DNA of 64,000 nt, taken from the NCBI GenBank assembly GCA_028023455.1, contig JAQFVV010012397.1, forward strand, positions 2,655,501 to 2,719,500, written 5' to 3'. The translations under genes and the position numbers were made by a program. Under the pieces are notes generated by a model that saw nothing but the letters and a program-made list of their open reading frames with translations, made no database searches and was not told where the DNA came from. This document shows, piece by piece, positions 24,559-36,813 of the stretch; the first letter of the stretch is position 1, and each line of letters opens with the position of its first letter. Source of the stretch: Epiperipatus broadwayi (lineage: Eukaryota > Onychophora > Udeonychophora > Euonychophora > Peripatidae).

Positions 24559-27500
24559 TGTACCCTTTTCTATAGGTCAAGAAATAGTTATAATGGTCAA
24601 TTACTAAAAAATTTTAAATTTGAGAATATATTTATTGATGTATTGAATATATTAAATTTATAGAATCTGTAAAGTGCAATTTAAAGCTAAAGCAAATACC
24701 TGATACGTAAAATCATTTAAAAAAATTAGTTAAATAAAGAGTAAAGAATTGCTCATATGGTTGTAAAAGCTGGCCATATTAAAATAACACAGCTATCAGT
24801 AATAAAAATGTATTTAATAAGTCAATTTTAATAACTTTAAAACTTAGAATAAATTAATATTATATAGTATTTAAATTTATAAACTATATTAAATAATAAA
24901 AATTAATGTAATGTATTTGAATAGTAAATATTATGATGTTGAGAATTGTATTTATTTCTATATTTTTTTCTAAATTATTTCTTCAAAATTTTATATAAAA
25001 TTTTTATATAATATAAGTGCAGTAAATTTATTAAGACAGACAAAAATAGACAAAATACCGGAAACGATTACGTAATTGTCTGGAATATTTTAATACAAGC
25101 ACTTGTTTCAATTAATACCAATATTTTAAAGTATTTAAATAATATTATAGTAGAAATGGATAGAATTTATTAAACATCATAATAAAAATAAGTAGTGAAT
25201 AATTTTATTAAATATTGTTTTGAAAATTATTTTAAAAGTGTTTAAATTGATTTAAATATAATAATTAGTTTTAAATAATAATTAGATAGTGTTTAAGTGT
25301 TACATTATCAGTTTAAAACTTTAGAAAATTATTTATAAATCCAAGTAGGATTGACCAATAGTAATAGAGCTTGGCAGACTCCCAAAATCGCGCCAATTAA
25401 TTGTATAATTGAAGAGAACAAGAATTGACAGACTCGAGTGAAGAGGTAAAAATTTTGAGCTCTCTAATAATTTCTTTTCTCCAATTTATTCAATTTTTTC
25501 AATATAATTCTAATAATATCATTAGAACAAATTAACTGACAATTTTTAAAATCATAGAGAGAGTCTTAAAATAAATATTTTTAAAGTTTTCATAAATTAT
25601 GTATCACTAACTTAATCGAACCTGCCAGTGAATTCTATAGAAGTACAGTCGGAATTTTCAGTAAAAAATATGGATAGATTCTTTAAAACCAGTTTTAAAG
25701 TTTATAACATTTCAAAATTGTTTATATTGTTCATTGATACCGCTTATATAGTGTATCCAAAGGAAACTGCTTTTACGCGTGTAATATAAATGAAAAGACA
25801 TTGTGCGCAAAGTTCAGAAAGAGAATAAAATATAAAAATCATTATGATTCATCTAAGAATAAATGGACAAATATAATTTTAAAATTAAAATTATTGGAAT
25901 TGTTTTTTTTAAGATGACCCGAAAAAGAAGTATACTCTAGAAAAAAAAAAAAAAGTTAAAGATCAAAAAAAAAAAAAATGTACATAAAATTAAGAATGAA
26001 TGAAATAAAGCTTGCTAAAGAGAAATATTTGTATAAAGAAAAATACGGAAGAGGAATATAAAAAAAATATCGGATCCATAAAACGCAATTGGTACCTAAA
26101 GTATTAAATATTCGTAGTCTAATTAAAAAGGAGAAAGATGCATCGATGCGCCGAGGGAATATTTGCCAGAACATTAAAAAAAAACTTTGAGGGATATCTA
26201 ACTAAAATATATTTTAATAATCTGATGCTAAAAGCTAAAATTAAAGATCGTCTAAACAAATTTATTAAATGAACCAAGTTATTTTAAAACTTTGAGAGTC
26301 ATAATGGAGAACATTCAGATAAAAGAAGAAGAGTAATATTATGGGACTAAACAAGATTTACCGTCAGAAAAATATTTAATTATGGTTTGAATTATTTTTA
26401 TTATTATTATAAGCATTAGGTTTCAGAAAACGATAGGGAAACAAAATACATTAATTTTGGTATATATAATATTATATGAAATATGTTTGATTTTGAATGT
26501 TTTTTAATAAAATTGTATGTGTGTAATTGTATATTTGCGATGCTCGAAGGAAGCCTACTGCAAAGCCTAATCCGAAGATAACAATTGTTTTTTGGTAACA
26601 TTTATAATTATTGATGATATAATGTATGTTTTATTTATTTAGATCAGCCGAAAATTGAATGAATGTAGTACAAAAGTTTTATTATTATTATTATTGTAAA
26701 ACGCATTTAAAACAACACATTGAAACATTTTGAGATGTGATTAGATTTTTGAAAATATGCATACGATAGTCATTTTATTTGTTGATAAATAATAATTTAA
26801 TATAATCGATGATTATATTACATTTTCTATTGGTTTTTCCTATTGGGATGTTTGAATATTGTTTTAACAAAAATGTAGGTAATGAACATACAGTGTTATA
26901 AAGCGAGATAAATTATTCTTAAGGAATAGAGAAATGATTTTTATAGTAGCGAATCTTGTTTGTTGTTTTTTTTAAAAGTTGTTTGTATTTATCGATGTTT
27001 GATATAGTGAAAATCTAGAGAGATAATTTAAGTAGTGACTTGGGAGTACAGGGGTGATTTGGAAACCAAGATGATGTATGAAAATCTAGGATGATACAGG
27101 GAATGGAAATAAGTAGTTTTGTGAGAGAATCAGCATAGTTAACATAGCCCTATGGCTGATCCACATTTCGTTTTATAGGTGATAATCAGCGTAGTTAACG
27201 TAGCCCTACGACTGATACACATGTTGTCTTGGACAGTGTTATTTTATATTCCGTGTGAGTTGCCTTGATGTTTGGTAAAGCTGAATAAATAGCTGCCACA
27301 TCACTTTCTTATCTTAAGGGTTAATAGACAATAAATGTTGAACCTGTTCACACTGTTCCATGCATTTTTGAAGTACATTGAAAACAAGTTATCCATCTTT
27401 CTTCCCAATATCCTATACATCTTTCGCTATCTTAATCTGTATTTCGTGCTACTACATCGTATATGATAGGTTTATTGAAAGTAAAACAATAGATATTTTA

Positions 27501-29201
27501 GAATGTATGTTATGATTTTACTTGGAATAAGAATAGTTAAGAGTTAACTAAGAATCGATTATAACCATTGAAAGAAAGATACAGATGTCCTAAATAATGG
27601 AAGAAGTTATAGAATCACTTTAATTTAGAAATAAACTATAATTTTTTGTAAAAGTATATCAAATGAGAATATACAAAATATTAAAATATATTTTCACGCT
27701 CTTTTTATTATTAATTATATTTTAAAGAGATAAGTGTTGCATATTTAAAAATACTATAACACTCGATAATTATTATCATATATTTGAAATTGTAACAGGG
27801 TGATATTTAAACACATTATAATATTATACAGGAGTATGGCTTATGCAAAAACGCATTATAATTTATATGAGCATGGGAGAACAAACATTAAAGTTAATCA
27901 TAATATTTAATAATATGCTGTGTAATTTGTTTAAAGTAACAAGAAATGTAAATTTTCTTTTTTTTAAGACCATATTGATTATAAAGTGTGACGTTATAAA
28001 ATATTGATCCACAAAAATAATTTAGAATATTGTAAATTTAGTATATTTAAAAGGTAAAAAATGTTGTTACCCATAAGTAGTTCAAATAAATAGTGTGATA
28101 AACCTAAAGAAAATAACTAAAATAATTTTTAAAATGTATAATGATTGGATTAACTATAAAGAAGTACAAAATTGTAGAATTAACATTTGTCATGTGAAAG
28201 GAAAGAAGGATATCCGTTGTAAATAAGATGTAAATAGATTTGTTTTATTTTTACTTAAATTTATTTGATGTTAATAAACTTTGTTAAATTTGTTTTATTA
28301 AAACTTGTGTCTGGGTATTGTTTTCACTACATCATGGTACAAATTCACAGAATGTTTTCACAACCACTGAAGTACATTTTGCACAAAAGATAACTAAAAA
28401 TATGTTTAATCTTAATTATTATTGATGTTCTTATAATTAAGTAATTATAAAATTGCATTAAGTTATTGGTCATAAATCCACTATCCTAATATTTTGATAA
28501 ATTATATGCTATTAATTGCCACTTACTTTATTTATCAGATTATCTAAACACTACCACTTCTTAGTTTACTTTATTGTTTAAAGACAAAAGATGATATTGA
28601 TTGATTTATTATGGTAATAAATTTGCAATAAAAGAAATTTATACCAATTTGATTAAGTAAGAAAGATTGTAATCATTATTGTTATTAATTGCAGTGTAGT
28701 AGATATGGCATAAAATCCCTTACCATATGTGCTACCGCATTTTGTTGAAGTATAAATAAAGATTAAGAACCTGAGATTATAATTTATTGAGCTAGATAAT
28801 GATTATTATTATTAAAGATAACAGAATTAATATTATAGTTATTAAATGAGTCTTAGTAAGTAGACGTTGCGAAAGTCATAAGAACACTGTAGTTATTATT
28901 TGAAATAATAGTATAAAGGGGGGATAGTGTTCTTATGCCATTGTGGTGGTATCCTGTGGGATATTGGTTCGATGTGATCTACCTTGCCAACTCGTATTTC
29001 CACTTCTCGTCTCATGAATACATTAAATCTTTATGTTAATTTACTTTAAAACAGAACCTAAGTTAATTTTAAGAAATTTGAGCTAGTAAAACATTTTTTA
29101 ATTTAATATTTAATTATTAGAGCTATAACCTGGTGACGTTAAATATAGTAATTTATTTATTTGTAAGTAGAGGTACGAGGTCGACGGCGGGCACGGTTAG
29201 A
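24559..29201 (+). repeat. 5' LTR of the giant element
   Basis: Starts TGTACCCTTTTCTATAGG. It has a poly(A) signal AATAAA (28273-28278) followed by a GU-rich run (GTGTCTGGGTATTG), a likely 3' processing region. It contains two tandem hairpin-capable units (27129-27160, 27185-27216) and a 12-bp stem (28877-28888 with 28926-28937). Short - strand frames at 25956-26174 and 26416-26601 recur in both LTRs and are probably incidental. It carries an insertion of roughly 20 bp near 24940-24960 that the 3' LTR lacks. Confidence 0.9.
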
Positions 29202-29204
29202 GAA

Positions 29205-29220
29205 TGGCGCCGACAACGTG
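29205..29220 (+). other. tRNA primer-binding site of the giant LTR element
   Basis: TGGCGCCGACAACGTG lies 3 bases after the 5' LTR. It has the TGG start expected for pairing with the CCA end of a tRNA. The tRNA species was not determined. Confidence 0.7.
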
Positions 29221-29876
29221 TTGGCCCGATTATTAAAATGGGGAGAGTATAATAGGCTTACATAGAATGGGAAGGTTAATTAAGTAGACTATGACGTGCC
29301 AACTTTAGGGGCCTGAGATGTGTTAGTAGGGGCATTATATTTAATCAATAGCACTGTGATAATTTAATATTTTAGTATAGAAATAATTATTAGGATTTAA
29401 TTATTATAGAATTAAGTGTTCATGATTAAAACAATTACAATTATAAGTGGTGGATGATCTGATTGTTTAAAATATAATATTACATTATTATAAAATACCT
29501 GATAAACAAAATTTTAAAATATGCATATGTGGCTAATGATTGTTTGGATATTTATTATGACCATGTCAATTAATGAAATATTGAAAAGATATTTGAAATG
29601 TTTTAAAAATGTGCAGAAATATCTGTGAATTATGCATGTAGAGGATGATGTTGTGACACGTGATTTTGAATTATTATTGTTGTTATTATTGTTTAAGATG
29701 AAATATTGTAGGGAGTAGGAGACACTATCTATAATTATTGGAGGTGATGATTGTATGGAAATAGAAGAAGCTGGTAGGGAACTTATTTATGAAATTAAAT
29801 AGAAAGATATTAGAAATACTAGATTTTGAAAAACAATATTATTATTATTATTAAATAAAAAGAAAGAAAAAAAAAT

Positions 29877-31736
29877 ATGGATAACCAAGATAGTAAGGTA
29901 GAAATGGAACTGTCTAAGTCTATGCTTGATGATGGTTGTACAGAGGAAAGAGAATGCGAGAACTTAAATAAAAGGGAAACGTTGGTAGATGATACTCACG
30001 AGGTCGAGAGTAAAATGGAAGAAGGGGAAAAGGAAATGATGAAAAGTGAAATAAAAGAAGAAAAGGTAAAAGCACCTGAAAAGGAGTTAGATAGTAATTC
30101 AATGGCTCAAATATTCCAAATGTTTAAAAATCTTCAGGAAAGTAATGACAGTAATAAAAAAGATAGTGATATAAAGTTTAAAAATCTTCAGGAAAGTATA
30201 AATAAAATTAAAGAAGATAGTGATAGGAAATTTAACGATCTTAGAGAGGATCTTAAAAAAGATAGTGATATAAAGTTTAAAGATCTAAATGACAGTATAA
30301 TTCAGAATACAAAGGATAATAAGGTAAAATTAGATATTCTTAGTGAAAGTTTGAACAAAACCAACGAAAATCTAGAGATTAAATTTAAAGAGACCTGCCA
30401 AAAGGTAGAGGACCTTAAAGAAGAAGTGCAAGATAAATTTAACCATTTAGAACTAAGACTAGATAACAATGAAAAGGTCTTTGAGTCCTTAAAACATGAG
30501 GTAGAGAATATAAAGTACAAAAATCAAGAGTTACTAAAGAATAGATTCGAGGAATTTTACGAGTTGACTAAGAGAGGTTTAAGTAAGCAAATAGAAGAAT
30601 CTATTGTCCGATGTCAACTAAATAATAGTAAGTTAGATCAGAAAATAGAGAGTTATAATTTAAGTGTAAAAAGTGAAATCTATGAAGTAAAGAGTAATAT
30701 AAATCATATTAATGAAGAAATTAGAATTATTAAGGAAGAGGTAATTCAGACTAAAATAAGTAATCAATCTGTTGAAATAATTAATACAGATTTGGAAAAG
30801 AATCAAGAATCTATTAATTTAATTAGTGAAAATGTGGTAGATGACAGAGAAATTGTAGAGACTGTAGATGAAGAAAATCCACAATTCATTGAGATGGTTA
30901 ATAAAGATATTAACTTCTGTAGTAATTTGACAGCAGAAAACATAGATTTTGTTAAATTAGGAGATAAAGATAGATATAATGATGTATCATTTGTTAAGAT
31001 GGCAGATAATGAGTTAAGAAAAGATGAGTTTTATATTAAATTAGCCATCAAAGAAACCAAGTCATTTATTGAAAAAACTATTATAGATAATGAAATGATT
31101 TATGAAGAAAAAGAGATTCATAAAAAATCCATTGAAATAATTAATAGTAGGAATGAATTATATAAAAGAATACTGAAAAATCCCAAAGAGTATTTTAAAT
31201 TGACTAATGAAATGATAGGGGTGAGTAAATCCTATGAAAGATTAGTTGGTGAAAGAACTATAGATCAAATTAATAGTTTTAAAAAATATTATATTGATGA
31301 TAAAAGATTTGGTAAATTTACAAAGATAAAATCAAATTCTTCAGATGCAAAGTATTTAAAGTTGTTGGAACATGAGTTACCAAAAATTATCGATAAAAGT
31401 AGTAATAAATTTAAAAATAAAATGCAAGATGTGATATCTAAATGTAGTTATAATGATAGAAATATTCGTTTGCAATTTAATATTTCTAAAGAAATATTGT
31501 TTAAAGGAATTAGAAACTTGATACTTAATAGTGAATTTATAAGAGAAAAATTTAATTGGAATAGAGATTTAAGCAAGATAAAAGTAAGACTTAAATGTCT
31601 AAAGCACGAGAAATCCATAACAGATTTTCTTAAGAATAATCCTAATAAAGGAAAGAAGATTGGAAAAGTTAAGGTGAGACTTAAGAAAGGTGAGAGAGAA
31701 TTAAGGTTTAGATTTAGAAAAGAAAATACCCAATGA
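29877..31736 (+). CDS. 619-residue coiled-coil protein in the gag position of the giant LTR element
   Basis: The largest open frame in the window, uninterrupted, starting with ATG after an A-rich leader 656 bases beyond the primer-binding site. Residues 1-75 are acidic (runs of E and K). Residues about 80-330 are a long predicted coiled coil with an irregular repeated unit of the type KDSDIKFKNLQES / EDSDRKFNDLRED / KDSDIKFKDLNDS. The middle contains two related FVKLGDKD / FVKMADNE segments. The last 100 residues are strongly basic with a duplicated KVRLK motif. There is no CCHC zinc knuckle, protease or RT motif. Position and basic C-terminus suggest a Gag-like structural protein; some invertebrate gypsy elements have coiled-coil Gag N-termini. 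I do not recognise the family. A captured host gene is the alternative. Confidence 0.8.
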   Translation: MDNQDSKVEMELSKSMLDDGCTEERECENLNKRETLVDDTHEVESKMEEGEKEMMKSEIKEEKVKAPEKELDSNSMAQIFQMFKNLQESNDSNKKDSDIKFKNLQESINKIKEDSDRKFNDLREDLKKDSDIKFKDLNDSIIQNTKDNKVKLDILSESLNKTNENLEIKFKETCQKVEDLKEEVQDKFNHLELRLDNNEKVFESLKHEVENIKYKNQELLKNRFEEFYELTKRGLSKQIEESIVRCQLNNSKLDQKIESYNLSVKSEIYEVKSNINHINEEIRIIKEEVIQTKISNQSVEIINTDLEKNQESINLISENVVDDREIVETVDEENPQFIEMVNKDINFCSNLTAENIDFVKLGDKDRYNDVSFVKMADNELRKDEFYIKLAIKETKSFIEKTIIDNEMIYEEKEIHKKSIEIINSRNELYKRILKNPKEYFKLTNEMIGVSKSYERLVGERTIDQINSFKKYYIDDKRFGKFTKIKSNSSDAKYLKLLEHELPKIIDKSSNKFKNKMQDVISKCSYNDRNIRLQFNISKEILFKGIRNLILNSEFIREKFNWNRDLSKIKVRLKCLKHEKSITDFLKNNPNKGKKIGKVKVRLKKGERELRFRFRKENTQ

Positions 31737-31821
31737 TTAAAACAAATAATTTCTAAATAAGATGTGTATTTAATAATATATTATAACCTTATTTTTTTTA
31801 CAAAACAAATATAAAATTTAA

Positions 31822-31992
31822 AATGTTAGCAACCTTCAAAGAAATCAGTTCAGGAAATTTCTTGAATTGTATGAAGGTCCCTATAAAATTTGTCGCAAGG
31901 TAGGAGAGAACGCTTTTATATTAACTACACCAGAGGGGGAGAAAGGGACATACAATGCGAGAAGCTTGATCCCATACCCATCTGAGATATAG
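31822..31992 (+). pseudogene. Remnant gypsy integrase C-terminal (GPY/F) module
   Basis: A 56-codon open frame begins just after a TAA and ends with TAG at 31990. It contains QFRKFLELYEGPYKI, CRKVGENAFIL and GTYNARSLIPYPSE. This is the pattern of the GPY/F module at the end of Ty3/gypsy integrases (L..YEGPY.I....GENA..L, then G..N...L.PY). It has no start and is out of frame with the 619-codon gene. It is the surviving 3' end of pol and identifies the parent family. Confidence 0.8.
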
Positions 31993-32174
31993 AATTTTAA
32001 TGCTAGTTAAAACTTTGTGTATAGCAGTTGAATAGTATATGAATCTATGTTAAGAGCAGTATAGTTTGTATTTAGTGATAAGGGTTAATTCAATCATAGT
32101 ACAGGATAAAGAGTTTAAATATCAATGGATGAGGTGAACATGAAATAGATGTTTAATTTAAAATTTTTTAATTC

Positions 32175-32185
32175 GAAGGGGGAGG
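32175..32185 (+). other. Polypurine tract of the giant LTR element
   Basis: GAAGGGGGAGG sits 4 bases before the 3' LTR start, where plus-strand synthesis is primed. Confidence 0.75.
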
Positions 32186-32189
32186 TTAT

Positions 32190-35100
32190 TGTACCCTTTT
32201 CTATAGGTCAAGAAATAGTTATAATGGTCAATTACTAAAAAATTTTAAATTTGAGAATATATTTATTGATGTATTGAATATATTAAATTTATAGAGTCTG
32301 TAAAGTGCAATTTAAAGCTAAAGCAAATACCTGATACGTAAAATCATTTAAAAAATTAGTTAAATAAAGAGTAAAGAATTGCTCATATGGTTGTAAAAGC
32401 TGGCCATATTAAAATAACACAGCTATCAGTAATAAAAATGTATTTAATAAGTCAATTTTAATAACTTTAAAACTTAGAATAAATTAATATTATATAGTAT
32501 TTAAATTTATAAACTATATTAAATAATAAAAATTAATGTAATGTATTTGAATAGTAAATATTATGATATATATTTTTTTCTAAATTATTTCTTCAAAATT
32601 TTATATAAAATTTTTATATAATATAAGTGCAGTAAATTTATTAAGACAGACAAAAATAGACAAAATACCGGAAACGATTACGTAATTGTCTGGAATATTT
32701 TAATACAAGCACTTGTTTCAATTAATACCAATATTTTAAAGTATTTAAATAATATTATAGTAGAAATGGATAGAATTTATTAAACATCATAATAAAAATA
32801 AGTAGTGAATAATTTTATTAAATATTGTTTTGAAAATTATTTTAAAAGTGTTTAAATTGATTTAAATATAATAATTAGTTTTAAATAATAATTAGATAGT
32901 GTTTAAGTGTTACATTATCAGTTTAAAACTTTAGAAAATTATTTATAAATCCAAGTAGGATTGACCAATAGTAATAGAGCTTGGCAGACTCCCAAAATCG
33001 CGCCAATTAATTGTATAATCGAAGAGAAGAAGTATTGACAGACTCGAGTGAAGAGGTAAAAATTTTGAGCTCTCTAATAATTTCTTTTCTCCAATTTATT
33101 CAATTTTTTCAATATAATTCTAATAATATCATTAGAACAAATTAACTGACAATTTTTAAAATCATAGAGAGAGTCTTAAAATAAATATTTTTAAAGTTTT
33201 CATAAATTATGTATCACTAACTTAATCGAACCTGCCAGTGAATTCTATAGAAGTACAGTCGGAATTTTCAGTAAAAAATATGGATAGATTCTTTAAAACC
33301 AGTTTTAAAGTTTATAACATTTCAAAATTGTTTATATTGTTCATTGATACCGCTTATATAGTGTATCCAAAGGAAACTGCTTTTATGCGTGTAATATAGA
33401 TGAAAAGACATTGTGCGCAAAGTTCAGAAAGAGAATAAAATATAAAAATCATTATGATTCATCTAAGAATAAATGGACAAATATAATTTTAAAATTAAAA
33501 TTATTGGAATTGTTTTTTTTAAGATGACCCGAAAAAGAAGTATACTCTAGAAAAAAAAAAAAAAGTTAAAGATCAAAAAAAAAAAAAATGTACATAAAAT
33601 TAAGAATGAATGAAATAAAGCTTTCTAAAGAGAAATATTTGTATAAAGAAAAATACGGAAGAGGAATATAAAAAAAATATCGGATCCATAAAACGCAATT
33701 GGTACCTAAAGTATTAAATATTCGTAGTCTAATTAAAAAGGAGAAAGATGCATCGATGCGCCGAGGGAATATTTGCCAGAACATTAAAAAAAAAACTTCG
33801 AGGGATATCTAACTAAAATATATTTTAATAATCTGATGCTAAAAGCTAAAATTAAAGATCGTCTAAACAAATTTATTAAATGAACCAAGTTATTTTAAAA
33901 CTTTGAGAGTCATAATGGAGAACATTCAGATAAAAGAAGAAGAGTAATATTATGGGACTAAACAAGATTTACCGTCAGAAAAATATTTAATTATGGTTTG
34001 AATTATTTTTATTATTATTATAAGCATTAGGTTTCAGAAAACGATAGGGAAACAAAATACATTAATTTTGGTATATATAATATTATATGAAATATGTTTG
34101 ATTTTGAATGTTTTTTAATAAAATTGTATGTGTGTAATTGTATATTTGCGATGCTCGAAGGAAGCCTACTGCAAAGCCTAATCCGAAGATAACAATTGTT
34201 TTTTGGTAACATTTATAATTATTGATGATATAATGTATGTTTTATTTATTTAGATCAGCCGAAAATTGAATGAATGTAGTACAAAAGTTTTATTATTATT
34301 ATTATTGTAAAACGCATTTAAAACAACACATTGAAACATTTTGAGATGTGATTAGATTTTTGAAAATATGCATACGATAGTCATTTTATTTGTTGATAAA
34401 TAATAATTTAATATAATCGATGATTATATTACATTTTCTATTGGTTTTTCCTATTGGGATGTTTGAATATTGTTTTAACAAAAATGTAGGTAATGAACAT
34501 ACAGTGTTATAAAGCGAGATAAATTATTCTTAAGGAATAGAGAAATGATTTTTATAGTAGCGAATCTTGTTTGTTGTTTTTTTTAAAAGTTGTTTGTATT
34601 TATCGATGTTTGATATAGTGAAAATCTAGAGAGATAATTTAAGTAGTGACTTGGGAGTACAGGGGTGATTTGGAAACCAAGATGATGTATGAAAATCTAG
34701 GATGATACAGGGAATGGAAATAAGTAGTTTTGTGAGAGAATCAGCATAGTTAACATAGCCCTATGGCTGATCCACATTTCGTTTTATAGGTGATAATCAG
34801 CGTAGTTAACGTAGCCCTATGACTGATACACATGTTGTCTTGGACAGTGTTATTTTATATTTCGTGTGAGTTGCCTTGATGTTTGGTAAAGCTGAATAAA
34901 TAGCTGCCACATCACTTTCTTATCTTAAGGGTTAATAGACAATAAATGTCGAACCTGTTCACACTGTTCCATGCATTCTTGAAGTACATTGAAAACAAGT
35001 TATCCATCTTTCTTCTCAATATCCTATACATCTTTCGCTATCTTAATCTGTATTTCGTGCTACTACATCGTATATGATAGGTTTATTGAAAGTAAAACAA

Positions 35101-36813
35101 TAGATATTTTAGAATGTATGTTATGATTTTACTTGGAATAAGAATAGTTAAGAGTTAACTAAGAATCGATTATAACCATTGAAAGAAAGATACAGATGTC
35201 CTAAATAATGGAAGAAGTTATAGAATCACTTTAATTTAGAAATAAACTATAATTTTTTGTAAAAGTATATCAAATGAGAATATACAAAATATTAAAATAT
35301 ATTTTCACGCTCTTTTTATTATTAATTATATTTTAAAGAGATAAGTGTTGCATATTTAAAAATACTATAACATTCGATAATTATTATCATATATTTGAAA
35401 TTGTAACAGGGTGATATTTAAACACATTATAATATTATACAGGAGTATGGCTTATGCAAAAAACGCATTATAATTTATATGAGCATGGGAGAACAAACAT
35501 TAAAGTTAATCATAATATTTAATAATATGCTGTGTAATTTGTTTAAAGTAACAAGAAATGTAAATTTTCTTTTTTTGTAAGACCATATTGATTATAAAGT
35601 GTGACGTTATAAAATATTGATCCACAAAAATAATTTAGAATATTGTAAATTTAGTATATTTAAAAGGTAAAAAATGTTGTTACCCATAAGTAGTTCAAAT
35701 AAATAGTGTGATAAACCTAAAGAAAATAACTAAAATAATTTTTAAAATGTATAATGATTGGATTAACTATAAAGAAGTACAAAATTGTAGAATTAACATT
35801 TGTCATGTGAAAGGAAAGAAGGATATCCGTTGTAAATAAGATGTAAATAGATTTGTTTTATTTTTACTTAAATTTATTTGATGTTAATAAACTTTGTTAA
35901 ATTTGTTTTATTAAAACTTGTGTCTGGGTATTGTTTTCACTACATCATGGTACAAATTCACAGAATGTTTTCACAACCACTGAAGTACATTTTGCACAAA
36001 AGATAACTAAAAATATGTTTAATCTTAATTATTATTGATGTTCTTATAATTAAGTAATTATAAAATTGCATTAAGTTATTGGTTATAAATCCACTATCCT
36101 AATATTTTGATAAATTATATGCTATTAATTGCCACTTACTTTATTTATCAGATTATCTAAACACTACCACTTCTTAGTTTACTTTATTGTTTAAAGACAA
36201 AAGATGATATTGATTGATTTATTATGGTAATAAATTTGCAATAAAAGAAATTTATACCAATTTGATTAAGTAAGAAAGATTGTAATCATTATTGTTATTA
36301 ATTGCAGTGTAGTAGATATGGCATAAAATCCCTTACCATATGTGCTACCGCATTTTGTTGAAGTATAAATAAAGATTAAGAACCTGAGATTATAATTTAT
36401 TGAGCTAGATGATGATTATTATTATTAAAGATAACAGAATTAATATTATAGTTATTAAATGAGTCTTAGTAAGTAGACGTTGCGAAAGTCATAAGAACAC
36501 TATGTAGTTATTTGAAATAATAGTATAAAGGGGGGATAGTGTTCTTATGCCATTGAGGTGGTATCCTGTGGGATATTGGTTCAATGTGATCTACCTTGCC
36601 AACTCGTATTTCCACTTCTCGTCTCATGAATACATTAAATCTTCATGTTAATTTACTTTAAAAAAAAACCTAAGTTAATTTTAAGAAATTTGAGCTAGTA
36701 AAACATTTTTTAATTTAATATTTAATTATTAGAGCTAGAACCCGGTGACGTTAAATATAGTAATTTATTTATTTGTAAGTAGAGGTACGAGGTCGACGGC
36801 GGGCACGGTTAGA
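32190..36813 (+). repeat. 3' LTR of the giant element
   Basis: About 99% identical to 24559-29201, with the same internal hairpins (for example about 34739-34827 and 36489-36549). It ends GGTTAGA and is followed by an AT microsatellite. Confidence 0.9.

Larger units (their letters stand above)
24559..36813 (+). mobile_element. Young non-autonomous Ty3/gypsy-type element with 4.6-kb LTRs
   Basis: Two near-identical direct repeats (4643 and 4624 bp) flank a 2.99-kb interior. The order is 5' LTR, a primer-binding site TGGCGCCGACAACGTG (29205-29220), one large open frame, a remnant integrase tail, a polypurine tract GAAGGGGGAGG (32175-32185), and the 3' LTR. Both LTRs begin TGTACCC (start uncertain by 3 bases) and end GGTTAGA. 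The flanks are ATATAT on both sides, compatible with a short target duplication but low in information. By eye I count some 25-30 substitutions between the LTRs plus a few indels, so the insertion is recent. Protease, RT, RNase H and the integrase core are missing, so it must be mobilised in trans. LTRs longer than the interior are very unusual for an animal element. Confidence 0.9.

Noticed and set aside
25956-26174. Small - strand frames repeated at 33566-33784 (and 26416-26601 / 34027-34212) as conserved genes
   Set aside because: They are repeated only because both LTRs carry them. The translations are low-complexity F/I/L-rich sequence, and the + strand shows only stop-broken remnants.
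24559-36813. Segmental duplication of host DNA as the explanation for the two 4.6-kb repeats
   Set aside because: The repeats directly abut a primer-binding site on one side and a polypurine tract on the other, and enclose a gag-position gene and an integrase tail, which is LTR architecture.
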